DNA of 61,537 nt, taken from the NCBI GenBank assembly GCA_009911505.1, contig QXXL01000077.1, positions 1 to 61,537 of the forward strand. Reading direction: 5' to 3'. The DNA is from Lachnospiraceae bacterium (GTDB lineage Bacteria; Bacillota; Clostridia; Lachnospirales; Lachnospiraceae). Position numbers and translations under genes: made by a program. Under the pieces are notes generated by a model that was given only the letters and a program-made list of their open reading frames with translations, was not told the DNA's origin and searched no databases. Shown here in pieces: positions 7,283 through 17,900 of this stretch (position 1 is the stretch's first letter; every line of letters begins with the position of its first letter).

Positions 7283-8743
7283 TCAATCGCTCAAAAGAGT
7301 TGTTTTGCGCTCAATCATTTCCCCAATTCTTGCGATATATTGGGAAACATCCTTCACGTTCTCACATCTCTCGATCCTTCCGTCCGGGTACACCCTTTTA
7401 CTGATCGAACCGGCTCCGACAGCGACTATGGTCTGTTTCTCCTCCATAATCAAAACGTTGTAAATTCCGGCTTTGCCTTCCTTGGCATAGCCCACGTTTT
7501 CAAAATTCCCCGCCATATTCTTCTGACGGTACAAATAATAAGGCGCCATCCCCATTTCCTTTGCATAACGCGCCGTCAAATCAATCGTCTCCCAGGTATT
7601 CTCAAATGAAAGCCCTTGGTACTCTTCCCGAAACATTGTAAGACGCGCCGCGCGTTTGAGGGCCAGCGAATGTACGGTCAGATTATCCGGAGAAAGCTTT
7701 GCCACCTGCTGCAACGTCTCCTCCACATCTAAAAGCGTCTCATTGGGAAGCCCCACAATTAAATCCATATTAATATTGTCAAAGCCCATCTTACGCGCCA
7801 GCCAAAAGCTGTCCACTGCCTGCTGCACCGTATGGCGTCTCCCGATCAGTTGCAACGTCTCCTCTTTCATCGTCTGCGGGTTGATCGAAATCCGGGAAAT
7901 GCCAAGCTCCCGCAGCGCAAGCAGCTTATCCTCCGTGATACTGTCTGGACGCCCGGCTTCTACGGTAAATTCCAGGCAGCCCGACAAGTCAAAATTCGAC
8001 TGGACCATCCCAACCAGCCTGCGAAGCTGTGCCGCCGTTAATGTTGTTGGCGTTCCGCCCCCGATATAAACTGTATTTAACTGCCTGCCCCCAAACTGTC
8101 TGGCTGTATACAAAAGCTCCCTCTCAAGCGCATCCAGGTACTGATCTGCCCTGTGCTCCCACGCGCCGAAGGGGAACGAAGTAAACGAACAATACAGGCA
8201 GGTGCTTGGGCAAAACGGGATACCGATGTAAAGGCTGTAGCCGTTTACATAGTCAATCTTACGCAAAAGCGCAAGCTCACGTTTTGCCACCTCAATACTC
8301 AATCGGATCTTTTCGTCCGAGACAAAATACGTCTCCTGCATATACTTACGGATAAATGCTTCGTCCTTCCCCTCTTCCAAAAATGCCATTGGGATTTTTA
8401 CCGGGCGGATCCCGGTTAAATCGCCCCAGGGCAGTGTCTTTTTTGTATAAGCGCACAGCATCTTATAATATACCTGCTTCAGCCGGTTTTTAGTCTCCCT
8501 GCGGTCGGAAAAATCCACCTCCACCGACTGTTCCTGCATGGGCGCCCGCCCTTGCCCCCCAGCCTCGTAAAACACGGTTCTGATGCAGTGTTCCAGATAA
8601 TCCGTTACAATATGAAACGATACCCCGCTCTGTTCTTTAGGCTCCCCGACACAGACCAATACGTCTTCTGCCGGGAAAAACGCTTTTACCAAAGAGTGGA
8701 TATCGTATTCAAACCCTGCCTTGTTTAACTGTACCGTAATCAT
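7283..8743 (-). CDS. hemZ: HemZ-type radical SAM coproporphyrinogen dehydrogenase-like protein
   Basis: A 486-residue radical SAM protein of the oxygen-independent coproporphyrinogen oxidase family. The cluster-binding CPSTCLYCSF (CxxxCxxC) lies near residue 178 and is followed by YIGGGTPTTL and the conserved VGLPNET. The N-terminal region of about 160 residues before the radical SAM core is the HemZ type. It is the last gene of relA / MBL hydrolase / hemZ, nine bases after the hydrolase. Other haem biosynthesis genes are absent here, so the true substrate in this organism is uncertain. Confidence 0.88.
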   Translation of the reverse strand: MITVQLNKAGFEYDIHSLVKAFFPAEDVLVCVGEPKEQSGVSFHIVTDYLEHCIRTVFYEAGGQGRAPMQEQSVEVDFSDRRETKNRLKQVYYKMLCAYTKKTLPWGDLTGIRPVKIPMAFLEEGKDEAFIRKYMQETYFVSDEKIRLSIEVAKRELALLRKIDYVNGYSLYIGIPFCPSTCLYCSFTSFPFGAWEHRADQYLDALERELLYTARQFGGRQLNTVYIGGGTPTTLTAAQLRRLVGMVQSNFDLSGCLEFTVEAGRPDSITEDKLLALRELGISRISINPQTMKEETLQLIGRRHTVQQAVDSFWLARKMGFDNINMDLIVGLPNETLLDVEETLQQVAKLSPDNLTVHSLALKRAARLTMFREEYQGLSFENTWETIDLTARYAKEMGMAPYYLYRQKNMAGNFENVGYAKEGKAGIYNVLIMEEKQTIVAVGAGSISKRVYPDGRIERCENVKDVSQYIARIGEMIERKTTLLSD

Positions 8744-8752
8744 AGCGCACTC

Positions 8753-9385
8753 CTATAAAAACGGATTGTACTGGCGTTCATAGCCAATTGTCGTTGTCTC
8801 GTTATGCCCCGGATATACCTTCGTCTGGCCGGGCAGGGGCATAAGCTTTTCTTCGATGGAACGAAGCAGCACAGATGCGCTGCCGCCTGGAAAATCAGTT
8901 CTGCCTACTGACTGGCAAAAAAGCGTATCCCCAGCAAAAAGCGCCTGCTCCGATTCGATATAATAACAGCAGCCTCCGGTTGTATGCCCCGGCGTATGCA
9001 ATACCTGTATGGAAAACCCTGCCAGATTTAATACCTCGCCGTCCTTTGCATAAATATCTGCATGAAATACTACGCCGCGCTGCCCCATCATGCCGCAGAG
9101 GTTTACCGCTGGGGATTCCAACGTCTTTTTCTCATGCTCTTCGGCGTAAACGGGAACCGAAAATTCTTTTGCTATCGCTTCGGCCGCCGACGCATGGTCG
9201 AAATGCCCATGCGTTAAAAGCACCGCTACGGGCTGGTAAGCGCGTTCTTTTATTTTGTGGATTAACATTCCTGCCGAATCGCCTGGATCGACAATCAGCA
9301 TTTCCTTCGTCCCTTCATTTACCGCAAAATAGCAGTTGGTCATCACCGGGCCAACTACATACTGCTCTACTCTCAGTCCTGCCAT
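8753..9385 (-). CDS. MBL-fold metallo-hydrolase (glyoxalase II-like)
   Basis: A 210-residue metallo-beta-lactamase-fold hydrolase. The metal-binding motif LLTHGHFDH (HxHxDH), the downstream HTPGHTTGGCCYY and FAGDTLF, and the final YPGHNETTTIGYE supply the usual dinuclear metal ligands. It is a single domain of the size of bacterial glyoxalase-II-like enzymes. It lies between relA and hemZ in an operon. Its physiological thioester substrate cannot be told from the sequence. Confidence 0.88.
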   Translation of the reverse strand: MAGLRVEQYVVGPVMTNCYFAVNEGTKEMLIVDPGDSAGMLIHKIKERAYQPVAVLLTHGHFDHASAAEAIAKEFSVPVYAEEHEKKTLESPAVNLCGMMGQRGVVFHADIYAKDGEVLNLAGFSIQVLHTPGHTTGGCCYYIESEQALFAGDTLFCQSVGRTDFPGGSASVLLRSIEEKLMPLPGQTKVYPGHNETTTIGYERQYNPFL

Positions 9386-9399
9386 ATCTTATTCTCCTG

Positions 9400-11724
9400 T
9401 CAACCTGTCGTCCGTTCAATATCCAATACGCTTTCCACCTGGCGGATCTTTTCTATCAGGCTGATTAACTCGCCCCGGCTCTTTACACAGAACGCCACCT
9501 CAATCGTGGCAATACCCTGCTTGTTGGTTTTGGAATGGATCGTACTGATATCTATTCCGCGCTCCGTAAAAATCTTGCTGACATCCACCAAAAGCCCTGT
9601 ACGGTTATTGCCAAACACCTTAAGACCCGCATAATACAGCCCGTTGCCGCCCTCGTCCGCGCCATGCTGCCACTCCGCTTCAATCAGCCGCTCACGCTCC
9701 ATGTCGGAAAGGTGGATGATATTGACGCAGTCTGTGCGGTGGATGGAAACCCCGCGCCCCCTGGTAATAAACCCTACGATTTCATCTCCCGGTACGGGGC
9801 TGCAGCATTTGGAAAAGTGGACTGCCACGTCGTACAAACCCTTTACAATAATGCCGCTCTCGGATTTTTCCGGAATCTCTTTCTTCTTCCCGCCTTCCGC
9901 CAGAGAATCCAAAATATCCTGATCCGTCAGCGCAATCACATGATCCTTTTTGTACTCCTCGTACATGCGGTTTACAATCTGGCTTTCCTTTAAGCCGCCG
10001 TGCCCGACGGTTGCCAGCGCGGAATTCCAGTCGTGGAAACCGTATTTGTTTAAAATTTTATTCTGGTATTCCGGCTTGTTGATCTCGGAAAAGTGGATGC
10101 CTTTTGTCTTACAGTACAGGGCAATCAGCTCTTTGCCCCGTAATATATTCTCTTCCTTTAATTCGCTACGGAACCACTGGTTAATCTTGTTTTTGGCCTG
10201 TGTGCTCTTTACAATTCCCAGCCAGTCACGGCTGGGCCCCTTGGAATTCTGCGACGTAATAATCTCAATCCGGTCGCCGTTTCGGATTTCATAATCTATG
10301 GTAACGAGCTTGCCGTTGACTTTAGCGCCTATCATTTTATTGCCGACCGCCGAATGGATGCTGTAGGCAAAATCAATCGGCGTAGATCCGTTCGGCAGGT
10401 TCTTGACGTCGCCGGACGGCGTAAAGCAGAATACCGTATCCGAAAACAAATCCAAATCGCTCTTTAACAGCTTTAAAAATTCTTTATTGTCGGACATTTC
10501 CCGCTGCCATTCCAAAATCTGGCGCAGCCAGCTTAATTTTTCCTCTTCCTGGTTGGCGGAGCTGACCCCGACCCTGCCTTCCTTATACTTCCAGTGCGCC
10601 GCAATACCATACTCTGACGTCCTGTGCATCTCATATGTCCGGATCTGGATTTCAAACGGCTGGCCGTTCGGCCCAATTAACGTCGTATGCAGCGACTGGT
10701 ACATATTGGGCTTTGGCATGGCGATATAGTCTTTAAACCGTCCTGGTATCGGCTTATACAGCTCATGGATGACGCCAAGCGCCGCATAGCAGTCCATAAC
10801 CGATCCTACAATGATCCGGATCGCAAACAAATCAAAAATCTGATCAAGCGTCTTATCCTGGTTGACCATTTTCTTGTAGATGCTGAAAAAATGCTTTGCG
10901 CGCCCGTCCACTTCCGCATGGATACCCGCCCCGTCCATGTGCAACTTAACCTGTGCCACAAGCTGCTGCACATATTCATCCCGCACAATTTTGCGGATTG
11001 CAATTTTCTCTACTAAATCATAATAAGCATTGGGCTCAAGATATTTTAGCGACAAATCATCCAATTCGATTTTTAATTTGGAAATACCAAGGCGCTGTGC
11101 AATCGGTGCGTATATATCCATCGTTTCGCGCGCCTTCTCCTTCTGTTTCTCAGGCTTCATATAACGCAATGTCCGCATATTGTGCAGACGGTCTGCCAGC
11201 TTAATCAAAATCACGCGGATATCCTTCGCCATCGCAAGAAACATCTTGCGCAGGTTCTCCGCCTGTAAATCTACCTTATCCACCTGATCTGCTTTATACG
11301 ACAGCTGCCCCAGCTTGGTTACGCCGTCCACTAAAAGCGCCACCTCACCGCCAAATTCCATTGCAATCTCGTCTTCTGTCATCACGGTATCTTCTACTAC
11401 GTCATGCAAAAGCCCTGCAACAATCGTCTCCTTATCCAGCTCCAGCTCAGCCAAAATAATCGCTACACAAAGCGGATGGATAATATATGGTTCGCCTGAT
11501 TTGCGTACCTGCCCCTCATGCGCGCCATCCGCAATACGGTATGCCTTTTCAATCATGGAAATATTTGTGGAAGGGTGGTACTTGCGCACACTTTCAATCA
11601 ATTCCGCGTACAGCTTCTGCGGTTCTTCAAAATCCTGCGTTTCACGGATGTTCCCTTCCATGCTGTGGAACTCTTTTTCAGCTTTTTCAATTTGCTCAAG
11701 CTTCTCCGTAGATATTTCTGCCAT
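9400..11724 (-). CDS. relA: bifunctional (p)ppGpp synthetase/hydrolase
   Basis: A Rel/SpoT-type stringent response enzyme (774 residues) that makes and degrades (p)ppGpp. The hydrolase HD domain is intact (HPLCVAI near 83 and LLHDVVEDT with HD at 107-108). The synthetase domain carries YQSLHTTLIGPNGQPFEIQI near 345. A TGS domain (about 415-475) and a C-terminal ACT domain (about 700-770) follow, with the CCSPVPGDEIVGFI block between them. Because the HD residues are present, the protein should be bifunctional. It heads the relA / MBL / hemZ operon. Confidence 0.95.
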   Translation of the reverse strand: MAEISTEKLEQIEKAEKEFHSMEGNIRETQDFEEPQKLYAELIESVRKYHPSTNISMIEKAYRIADGAHEGQVRKSGEPYIIHPLCVAIILAELELDKETIVAGLLHDVVEDTVMTEDEIAMEFGGEVALLVDGVTKLGQLSYKADQVDKVDLQAENLRKMFLAMAKDIRVILIKLADRLHNMRTLRYMKPEKQKEKARETMDIYAPIAQRLGISKLKIELDDLSLKYLEPNAYYDLVEKIAIRKIVRDEYVQQLVAQVKLHMDGAGIHAEVDGRAKHFFSIYKKMVNQDKTLDQIFDLFAIRIIVGSVMDCYAALGVIHELYKPIPGRFKDYIAMPKPNMYQSLHTTLIGPNGQPFEIQIRTYEMHRTSEYGIAAHWKYKEGRVGVSSANQEEEKLSWLRQILEWQREMSDNKEFLKLLKSDLDLFSDTVFCFTPSGDVKNLPNGSTPIDFAYSIHSAVGNKMIGAKVNGKLVTIDYEIRNGDRIEIITSQNSKGPSRDWLGIVKSTQAKNKINQWFRSELKEENILRGKELIALYCKTKGIHFSEINKPEYQNKILNKYGFHDWNSALATVGHGGLKESQIVNRMYEEYKKDHVIALTDQDILDSLAEGGKKKEIPEKSESGIIVKGLYDVAVHFSKCCSPVPGDEIVGFITRGRGVSIHRTDCVNIIHLSDMERERLIEAEWQHGADEGGNGLYYAGLKVFGNNRTGLLVDVSKIFTERGIDISTIHSKTNKQGIATIEVAFCVKSRGELISLIEKIRQVESVLDIERTTG

Positions 11725-11856
11725 GTTATCACCGCCATTGGTCTGTAATTAGCAAGTATTATAAAGAATAATGTGGTAAATTGCAATATAAAATATGAAA
11801 AAATATGGGGCTCCTTCAAAAATACGCCTGGTATATGGCGGGGAATATACCATGGA

Positions 11857-12753
11857 TTAGACTTCCTTCACAAATATCTCGACATGCCTTTTATCCCGCA
11901 TACACTCTCCGCAATATGCAAACCCCAGCTTGCCAAGCAATCCTATAGAGCCCAGGTTCCCCCTACTGACAAAACAATATACTTTCTCATACCCAAGCCC
12001 CTCCTTTTTTGCATAGCCCAAAAGCCCCCTGCAAACTTCTGTTGCATACCCCTGGCGCTGCCGCGCCGGTGCAATAGCATACCCCATTTCCAAAACGGGT
12101 TGCCCATGCCATTCTAAAAGTGAAAACCCCGCACGCCCGATCAGTTCGTCCGTAACCCGGTCTTTTACCAGCCACATCCCGAATCCGTAAAACCGGTACA
12201 TATATTCAATATATGCCCTTGTTATCTTAACCTCCTCTTCCCATGGATGCAGTGGCTCTAAATACCTGGAGAATCTGCTGTCCTGATATAGTTCATACAG
12301 CCTTGGCAAATCAGAAAGCTCCATTTCCCGCAGATAACAGCGTTTTGTTTCGATTACGCGCCAGGAGATCCCATGCTTCCTCTGATATACGCGCTCCAAA
12401 AATGAGACATCCACCCCCCGGAAATCCTCTGCTATAATGTCAGCGCCATAAAGCCCTTCCGATGGATAACATGCCATTGGATAACCTATTGTTGCAGCGG
12501 GCAGGCCACAAAGCTCCAAAAGAGTCTGATCGGTTGCTGCTAACGTTAGCGTAGCTTCCGGCAAAATGCCGTGCAATTTCATAAAACCCGGCAGCGTCTG
12601 CCCTATTGCCCCAGCTGCAATCACCCCACGCCGCCCTGCTTCATTCAATAGAGCCCCCAATCCGTCCGGTAAGATGCCATTGGGCGCCAACTCCTGCTTT
12701 TTGTAGAGGAGATATTGAAGTTTATCCATAACGGTACACCATATTTGCGCCAT
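11857..12753 (-). CDS. GNAT acetyltransferase with N-terminal HAD-like segment
   Basis: A 298-residue two-part protein. Residues about 140-295 are a RimJ/RimL-type GNAT domain: CYLREMELSDLPRLYELY, the EMGYAIAPARQRQGYATE acetyl-CoA loop and a GLLGKLGFAYCGE C-terminus. Residues 1-125 resemble a haloacid-dehalogenase-type segment (GRRGVIAAGAIGQTLPGFM) without a full catalytic DxD set, so they may be non-catalytic. The start is after AGGAAAGGAA. A small TGGTATAT/ATATACCA inverted repeat at 11829-11852 lies just beyond its stop codon. The target molecule is unknown. Confidence 0.75.
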   Translation of the reverse strand: MAQIWCTVMDKLQYLLYKKQELAPNGILPDGLGALLNEAGRRGVIAAGAIGQTLPGFMKLHGILPEATLTLAATDQTLLELCGLPAATIGYPMACYPSEGLYGADIIAEDFRGVDVSFLERVYQRKHGISWRVIETKRCYLREMELSDLPRLYELYQDSRFSRYLEPLHPWEEEVKITRAYIEYMYRFYGFGMWLVKDRVTDELIGRAGFSLLEWHGQPVLEMGYAIAPARQRQGYATEVCRGLLGYAKKEGLGYEKVYCFVSRGNLGSIGLLGKLGFAYCGECMRDKRHVEIFVKEV

Positions 12754-12811
12754 TTCCTTTCCTGTGTTATAATTACTAAAATTATCTTAACATATATAAA
12801 GGAGACAAGCC

Positions 12812-13690
12812 ATGAAAAAAATCGGATATTTTTTCTTTAGCTTTTTGCCGCTATTTGCATCAGTTGCCTTGCAGCTTGCCGCTGCATTCCCAGTCCTTGG
12901 GCTTTGCCTAATACAAGTATGCTATGCGGCCATCTTTTCCGGCAGTAAAATGAGCTACGCCGAGTTTGCAATGCGGCTAAACGATATCAGCAGGAACCCG
13001 GCTTTTACCTCCGCAGTGTCCGTTGTATTCGCCTCCTGCGGTATTTTAATTTTCGGGCTCTGGTATGCCAAACAGTTTAACGGCAGCCTTAAGCAGCCCG
13101 CGAAGCTGTTTTCTAACCCCAAAATCTTACTGGGTATCCTCCTTTTAGTGCCTGGCCTGCAGGTTATATCGTCTTTTTTGACGGCATTTTCTGCGAGCCT
13201 GTTCCCTGGCTGGATGGATTTTTATGAAAAAATAATGGAAAACGCAGGATTTACCTCTTCCATTTCCCCACTTTTGGTGCTCTATGCCGTTTTACTTGGT
13301 CCAATCGAAGAAGAGCTGACTTTCCGTGGTGTCATTTTCTCCTCAGCCCAAAAATCCATGCCGTTTTGGGCTGCAAATATATTCCAGTCATTGTTGTTTG
13401 CAATTTTCCATATGAACCTAATCCAGGGGATTTATGCTTTTTTCATTGGATGCTTCCTCGGCTTTATTGCTGGCAGAAGCGGTTCCATTTATTATTCCAT
13501 TTTCCTGCATATCCTGTTTAACAGCTGGGGGACGTTCGTTTCCTCAGACAGCTTGATTTACCAATACCCTTTGTTTACAATACTCTTTATGTTCCTGTCC
13601 ATTGTAACTGGTATCTTGGGATTCATCTTATTTTATAAAAATACCGCACCGGCGGGTGTTAAACAATTTCCAGATCCTTCCGATATGTAA
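12812..13690 (+). CDS. CPBP family intramembrane metalloprotease
   Basis: A 292-residue, very hydrophobic protein with about seven to eight membrane segments. The CPBP (Abi/CAAX-protease-like) motifs are present: EEELTFRG near residue 168, FAIFHMNLIQG near 200 and a later HILFNSWG. Such proteases act inside the membrane on prenylated or peptide substrates, and several serve in bacteriocin self-immunity; no bacteriocin gene is visible nearby. The start ATG follows AAAGGAGACAAGCC. Confidence 0.85.
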   Translation: MKKIGYFFFSFLPLFASVALQLAAAFPVLGLCLIQVCYAAIFSGSKMSYAEFAMRLNDISRNPAFTSAVSVVFASCGILIFGLWYAKQFNGSLKQPAKLFSNPKILLGILLLVPGLQVISSFLTAFSASLFPGWMDFYEKIMENAGFTSSISPLLVLYAVLLGPIEEELTFRGVIFSSAQKSMPFWAANIFQSLLFAIFHMNLIQGIYAFFIGCFLGFIAGRSGSIYYSIFLHILFNSWGTFVSSDSLIYQYPLFTILFMFLSIVTGILGFILFYKNTAPAGVKQFPDPSDM

Positions 13691-13719
13691 TTTGAATGCA
13701 TTCAATCTCAATGAAACCA

Positions 13720-13770
13720 GGGACGGTAAGTTTAAGAAAACGGATTTTCTAAACTTTGCCGTCTTTTTAT
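13720..13770 (+). terminator. intrinsic terminator
   Basis: GACGGTAAGTTTAAGAAAA and TTTTCTAAACTTTGCCGTC pair as a long, slightly imperfect stem, followed by TTTTT. It ends the CPBP protease transcript. Confidence 0.75.
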
Positions 13771-13791
13771 ATTAAAAAGGAGGAGTCAGAC

Positions 13792-14867
13792 GTGGTCATA
13801 CAATCCAGTAATATTACTATGGCATCACGCAGGAGTTATGAACGCATTACCACCGTTTCTACTTCCCTTTCCCTCTGGGGTAGCGGCGGCTTAGTGGCAA
13901 ACAGCGCCGAAATGGCAGTGGAATACTATCAGGAAGATTCGGATTCCGGTTCGCGCAGGCAGGAACAAAGGATTTCGGCAGCAGCCTGTTTAGCAAATTC
14001 AAACAGGCGCAAAGCATCGGATCCCCCATGGCCCGCTCCCGCCAGATCCCGGATCTGGACTCGATACGGGAACAGTCCATCAATTACCTTTTAATGCTTT
14101 TATTCGGCAAAAACACCGTTTCCTTAAGCCGCCTGACCGGCGGGTTAAACGGCCTTGCTGCCGCCAATCCTGCCCCTGTAGGAGGAATGGGTGGCAGCTA
14201 TTCGGAATACGGCTACCATGCTGAAGAAGAAACCACCGCCTTTTCTACAGAAGGTACCGTTAAAACCGCAGATGGCCGGGAAATCAGCTTTAACCTTTCC
14301 ATCGCAATGAGCCGTTCCTTTGAAGAAGCTTACGGGGGTACAGTACAGTTTGGTGAAGCCTTAAACCAGGCAAGGCTATGTGATCCACTGGTGATCAATT
14401 TAAACAGCAGCTCAGCGCATGTTTCGGATCAAAAGTTCTATTTTGATTTGGACGGGGACGGGAAGCTAGACGAGATCTCAAGGCTTGCCGCAGGCAGCGG
14501 GTTTTTGGCGCTGGATAAAAATGGGGATGGGAAAATAAACGACGGAAACGAGCTTTTTGGCACAAAAAGCAAAGATGGTTTCGCCGATCTGGCGACTTAT
14601 GACGAAGACGGCAACGGGTGGATTGACGAGAATGATCCCATTTTTGACAAACTGCAGATCTGGACGAAAGACGCAAGGGGAAGGGACATTCTCTGCGCGA
14701 TTGGAAAAGCCGGAATTGGGGCGATTTACTTAGGGAATGAGCAGACAGATTTCTCGTTAAATTCGGCAAAAGATAATTCTACGAATGCACTGGTGCGCAA
14801 AACGGGGATTTTTTTGTATGAAAATGGAGGTTGCGGTACAATACAGCATCTGGATATGGTCCGGTAA
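13792..14867 (+). pseudogene. frameshifted EF-hand-like calcium-binding protein
   Basis: The gene starts at a GTG (13792) behind AAAAAGGAGGAG and encodes VIQSSNITMASRRSY. The rest continues in another frame, readable from about 13941 (FAQAGTKDFGSSLFSKFKQA, then MARSRQIPDLDSIREQ). The second part reaches position 14867 and contains dockerin/EF-hand-like loops DLDGDGKLDE, DKNGDGKINDGNE and DEDGNGWIDEND, followed by FGTKSKDGFADL. Both parts together have the length and block order of a conserved Lachnospiraceae protein family of unknown function. The shift lies within about 13935-13975, next to a GATTCGGATTCC near-duplication. It may be a real mutation or an assembly error. Confidence 0.75.
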
Positions 14868-14895
14868 GGGGTGTTGTGTTAAGATGGCAGAATTT

Positions 14896-14925
14896 AAGGG
14901 GCGCCCTTTTCGGCGCCCCTTTTCT
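14896..14925. terminator. bidirectional terminator
   Basis: AAGGGGCGCC and GGCGCCCCTT pair around a short CTTTTC loop and are followed by TTTC. It lies between convergent genes. Confidence 0.8.
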
Positions 14926-14933
14926 TCAAAAAC

Positions 14934-17900
14934 CTATTTCTTAATCTTCACACTTTTTGCCTGCCCCTTTTTCGCCAAAAGTCCCTTATATTTTTTCAGC
15001 TTCTTGGCAGGCACTTTAATCTGCGCTTTCTTATCAATTCCTTTCAACGCATTCTTTCCAACGGCTGTAAGAGCCGTACTCTTAATTGTAATTTTAGTTA
15101 ACTTCTTACAATTATAAAATGCCTTATTCCCAATTTTCTTAAGCTTAGTGCTGTTGAGCGAAACCGTCTTAAGCTTGGTGCAGCCTGCAAATGCATTCTT
15201 ACCAATCGACTCCACATTCTTGCCAACCTTTACACTTGTAACCTGTTTATTATTCTTAAACGCCGCATCAGCAACTGCCGTCACCTTATAGCTGACCCCT
15301 CCAAGCTTCACAGAATCCGGTACGGTTATCTTTTTTGCCTTATTGCTCTTTGCCTTAGTAATTGTAACCGTCTTTTTAGACAAGCTGGACACCTTATAGG
15401 AATAGCTCCCGCTTGCGTATACTTTACCTTCTGCAATCTCTTCTGGCGAAGGCTGTGGCTGCGGCTGTGGCTGCGGCTGTGGCTGCGGCTGCGGATCTGG
15501 TTTTGGTTCTGGTTTTGGTTCTGGTTCCTCTTGCGCCCCCTGCATCACTAACGCCAGCCTTGCCTCGCGCAATGCAATATATGCTGCATAGTATGCATTT
15601 TGCGAGCTATTTACATCCAAAAGCACTTTATGGGCATCCGCTTCTGCTTTTTTCATCGCTTCCCAGGTTTTCTTTGTGTATTTTGCTTCTGCCCCCTGTG
15701 GTACGAGCTCAAGCTCATTTTCTAACTGCTCCTTAAATGCCCCGAGCACCTGCCCGTCCAGATCTGAAAGCTTAAATTTTGCCTGTTTGATGTAGCATAA
15801 ATCATTGTAAACATTATAGTTAGGCAGGCTTTCAGAATATTCCTTATCCCAATGCCCGTAAGTATCCATAATAAATGTCCCATCGGACTGCACCACAAGG
15901 CCAGTATACCCGGTATCGCCTGATTTGGCATTAGCCGCCCAGTCTTCACATAATAAAATCCGGTACTGCCCTTCATCCTGGTTCATGATATCATCATAGG
16001 TTCCTACCCATGCAATCCAGTCGCCCGCTAACCAGTCAGAATATCCGTCAAATTGATTGTTGCCATTTAAATCGTAGCGAATTTCACGGAATGCCACAAG
16101 CAGCCTCTGCCCAGTTGGATCGGTTGGATCATACATTGCTTTATGGCGTTCTCCTGCAAGAGAGCCTGGCAAATCCACAGGCTCGCTCCAGGTTTCGCCT
16201 TCATCGTCCGAATAGAACATTGTCGCCGGATTGTTGTGGGACTGGCTTCTTGCAAGGCCGACAATCCGTTTGCCGTCCGGTGAGCGGAACAGGCCAACTT
16301 CACAAATCTGATAGGTCTGTTCAATAGAGCGGTAAGCGGTTAAATATGGCTCTGGCGTGCTCCATTGCTGATTGCCGTTTGCATCAAATGTCAGGTATGT
16401 TTTATAGTTTACAAAGGATGTTCCGTTATGGTATACGCCCATCCATTTGTCAATGTAATTGCCATTCTCGTCTTTCAGCTGAATTAGGCTTGCCATCGCT
16501 ACTACAGTTTCGTTACGGCTGCCATTTTCCAATGTCTCGCAGAATGTTTCAAACTCACTCCAGGTTTTGCCACCATCATCGGAAACAGATGTATCCCATC
16601 CGCCAGTCGGAGCGCCAAAGCTTTCTGGCCTGCCGGAAATCAAAATCAGCTTTTCCTTTCCGTTTGTCATATTCAGTTTATAAAGCGTCGGTGTTTCATA
16701 AGACATTGACCAGGAGGATGGAATATCCGTTTTTTCTTTCCAGGTTTCCCCGGCATCCTCGCTTACCTGCATAACGATAGGGCCTACGCCGTGCCCAACT
16801 GGATAAACGGTAATTAAAGTACGTTCGTCATTTAACATTACCATATCCGGCTGTCCTAAATAATGGCGCCCCTTTTCGTCATTTTCATCTTTTTCGATAT
16901 CTGAAAGGAATTCTTCCGGCAGTTTGTAATCCGTTAGGCTATTACTGATGCTCATATACTTTGTCACCGTAATATCGACTGACTGTGTATACCCGGAAGC
17001 CTTATTGATCAGCGTAATTACTGCGTTTCCCGGCTTCCTTGCCGTAACAACCCCTTCTGCGTCAACGGCTGCAACAGCCGAATCTGAGGATTTGTAAATA
17101 ATTGTCTTATCCGCCTGGCCAGTCATTAATTTAACTGGGATTTTCCAGGTATCTTTGGCATACAGCCATTTCTGCGTTTCCTCTAAATACATCCCATTGG
17201 AGTCCGCCGCCAAATACAGATATTTATTGGCCACCTGGGCGACGCCTGCCTTAAACTGGGACATTTCATATGTAATCCATTCCTTCATGGCATCATCCAT
17301 ATAAGATCCGCCATAGGCCGTAGTTTGGATGCTGTTATAAAGGTTTTCAATATCCTCCGTGATTTCTGGAATATCATTTTCAAGCGCTTTTTTCTCAAGT
17401 TCTTTTAACTTATTGACATCGCGGATTCCTTCCGCCATACGCTCTAAACGTACGGAGGGCTTGCTCTGCGGATTCTCTGCGTCTTTTTCATCCGGGAAAA
17501 TCAAAAAACAGTCGCCGGCTTCAAACATGCTGTGCGTCGTATCACGCAGCGGATCTTCTACCCATGCGTCATACGCCCAACGTAAAAATCCTGCCGTACC
17601 CATTTTACCTGCATTGATAATCGACCAGTAGCTTTCCGCTGGCAGGCTTAAAGAGAAATTGCCTGGAATGTGCCCTGTGCAGGAATACAGTGTAGTGCGC
17701 AGGTTCGCTGCTTCCCTGTCCTTTAACACCTGCTCAAATTCCGTAGGATGTGCCCATGCGGCCGTATCCCCGACATTTAAATCGTAAACACGCATAGCCA
17801 GATCCTTCTTCTCCACAAAAGAGTCCATTGCCCCTGCTGTCTTTAGGCTCTTGCCCTCGCTGTTTTTAATAGAATCAATCAGATCAAACGCCGCAGCGCT

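Noticed and set aside
12812..13690. Bacteriocin immunity function for the CPBP protease
   Set aside because: No bacteriocin precursor, processing or export gene is next to it.
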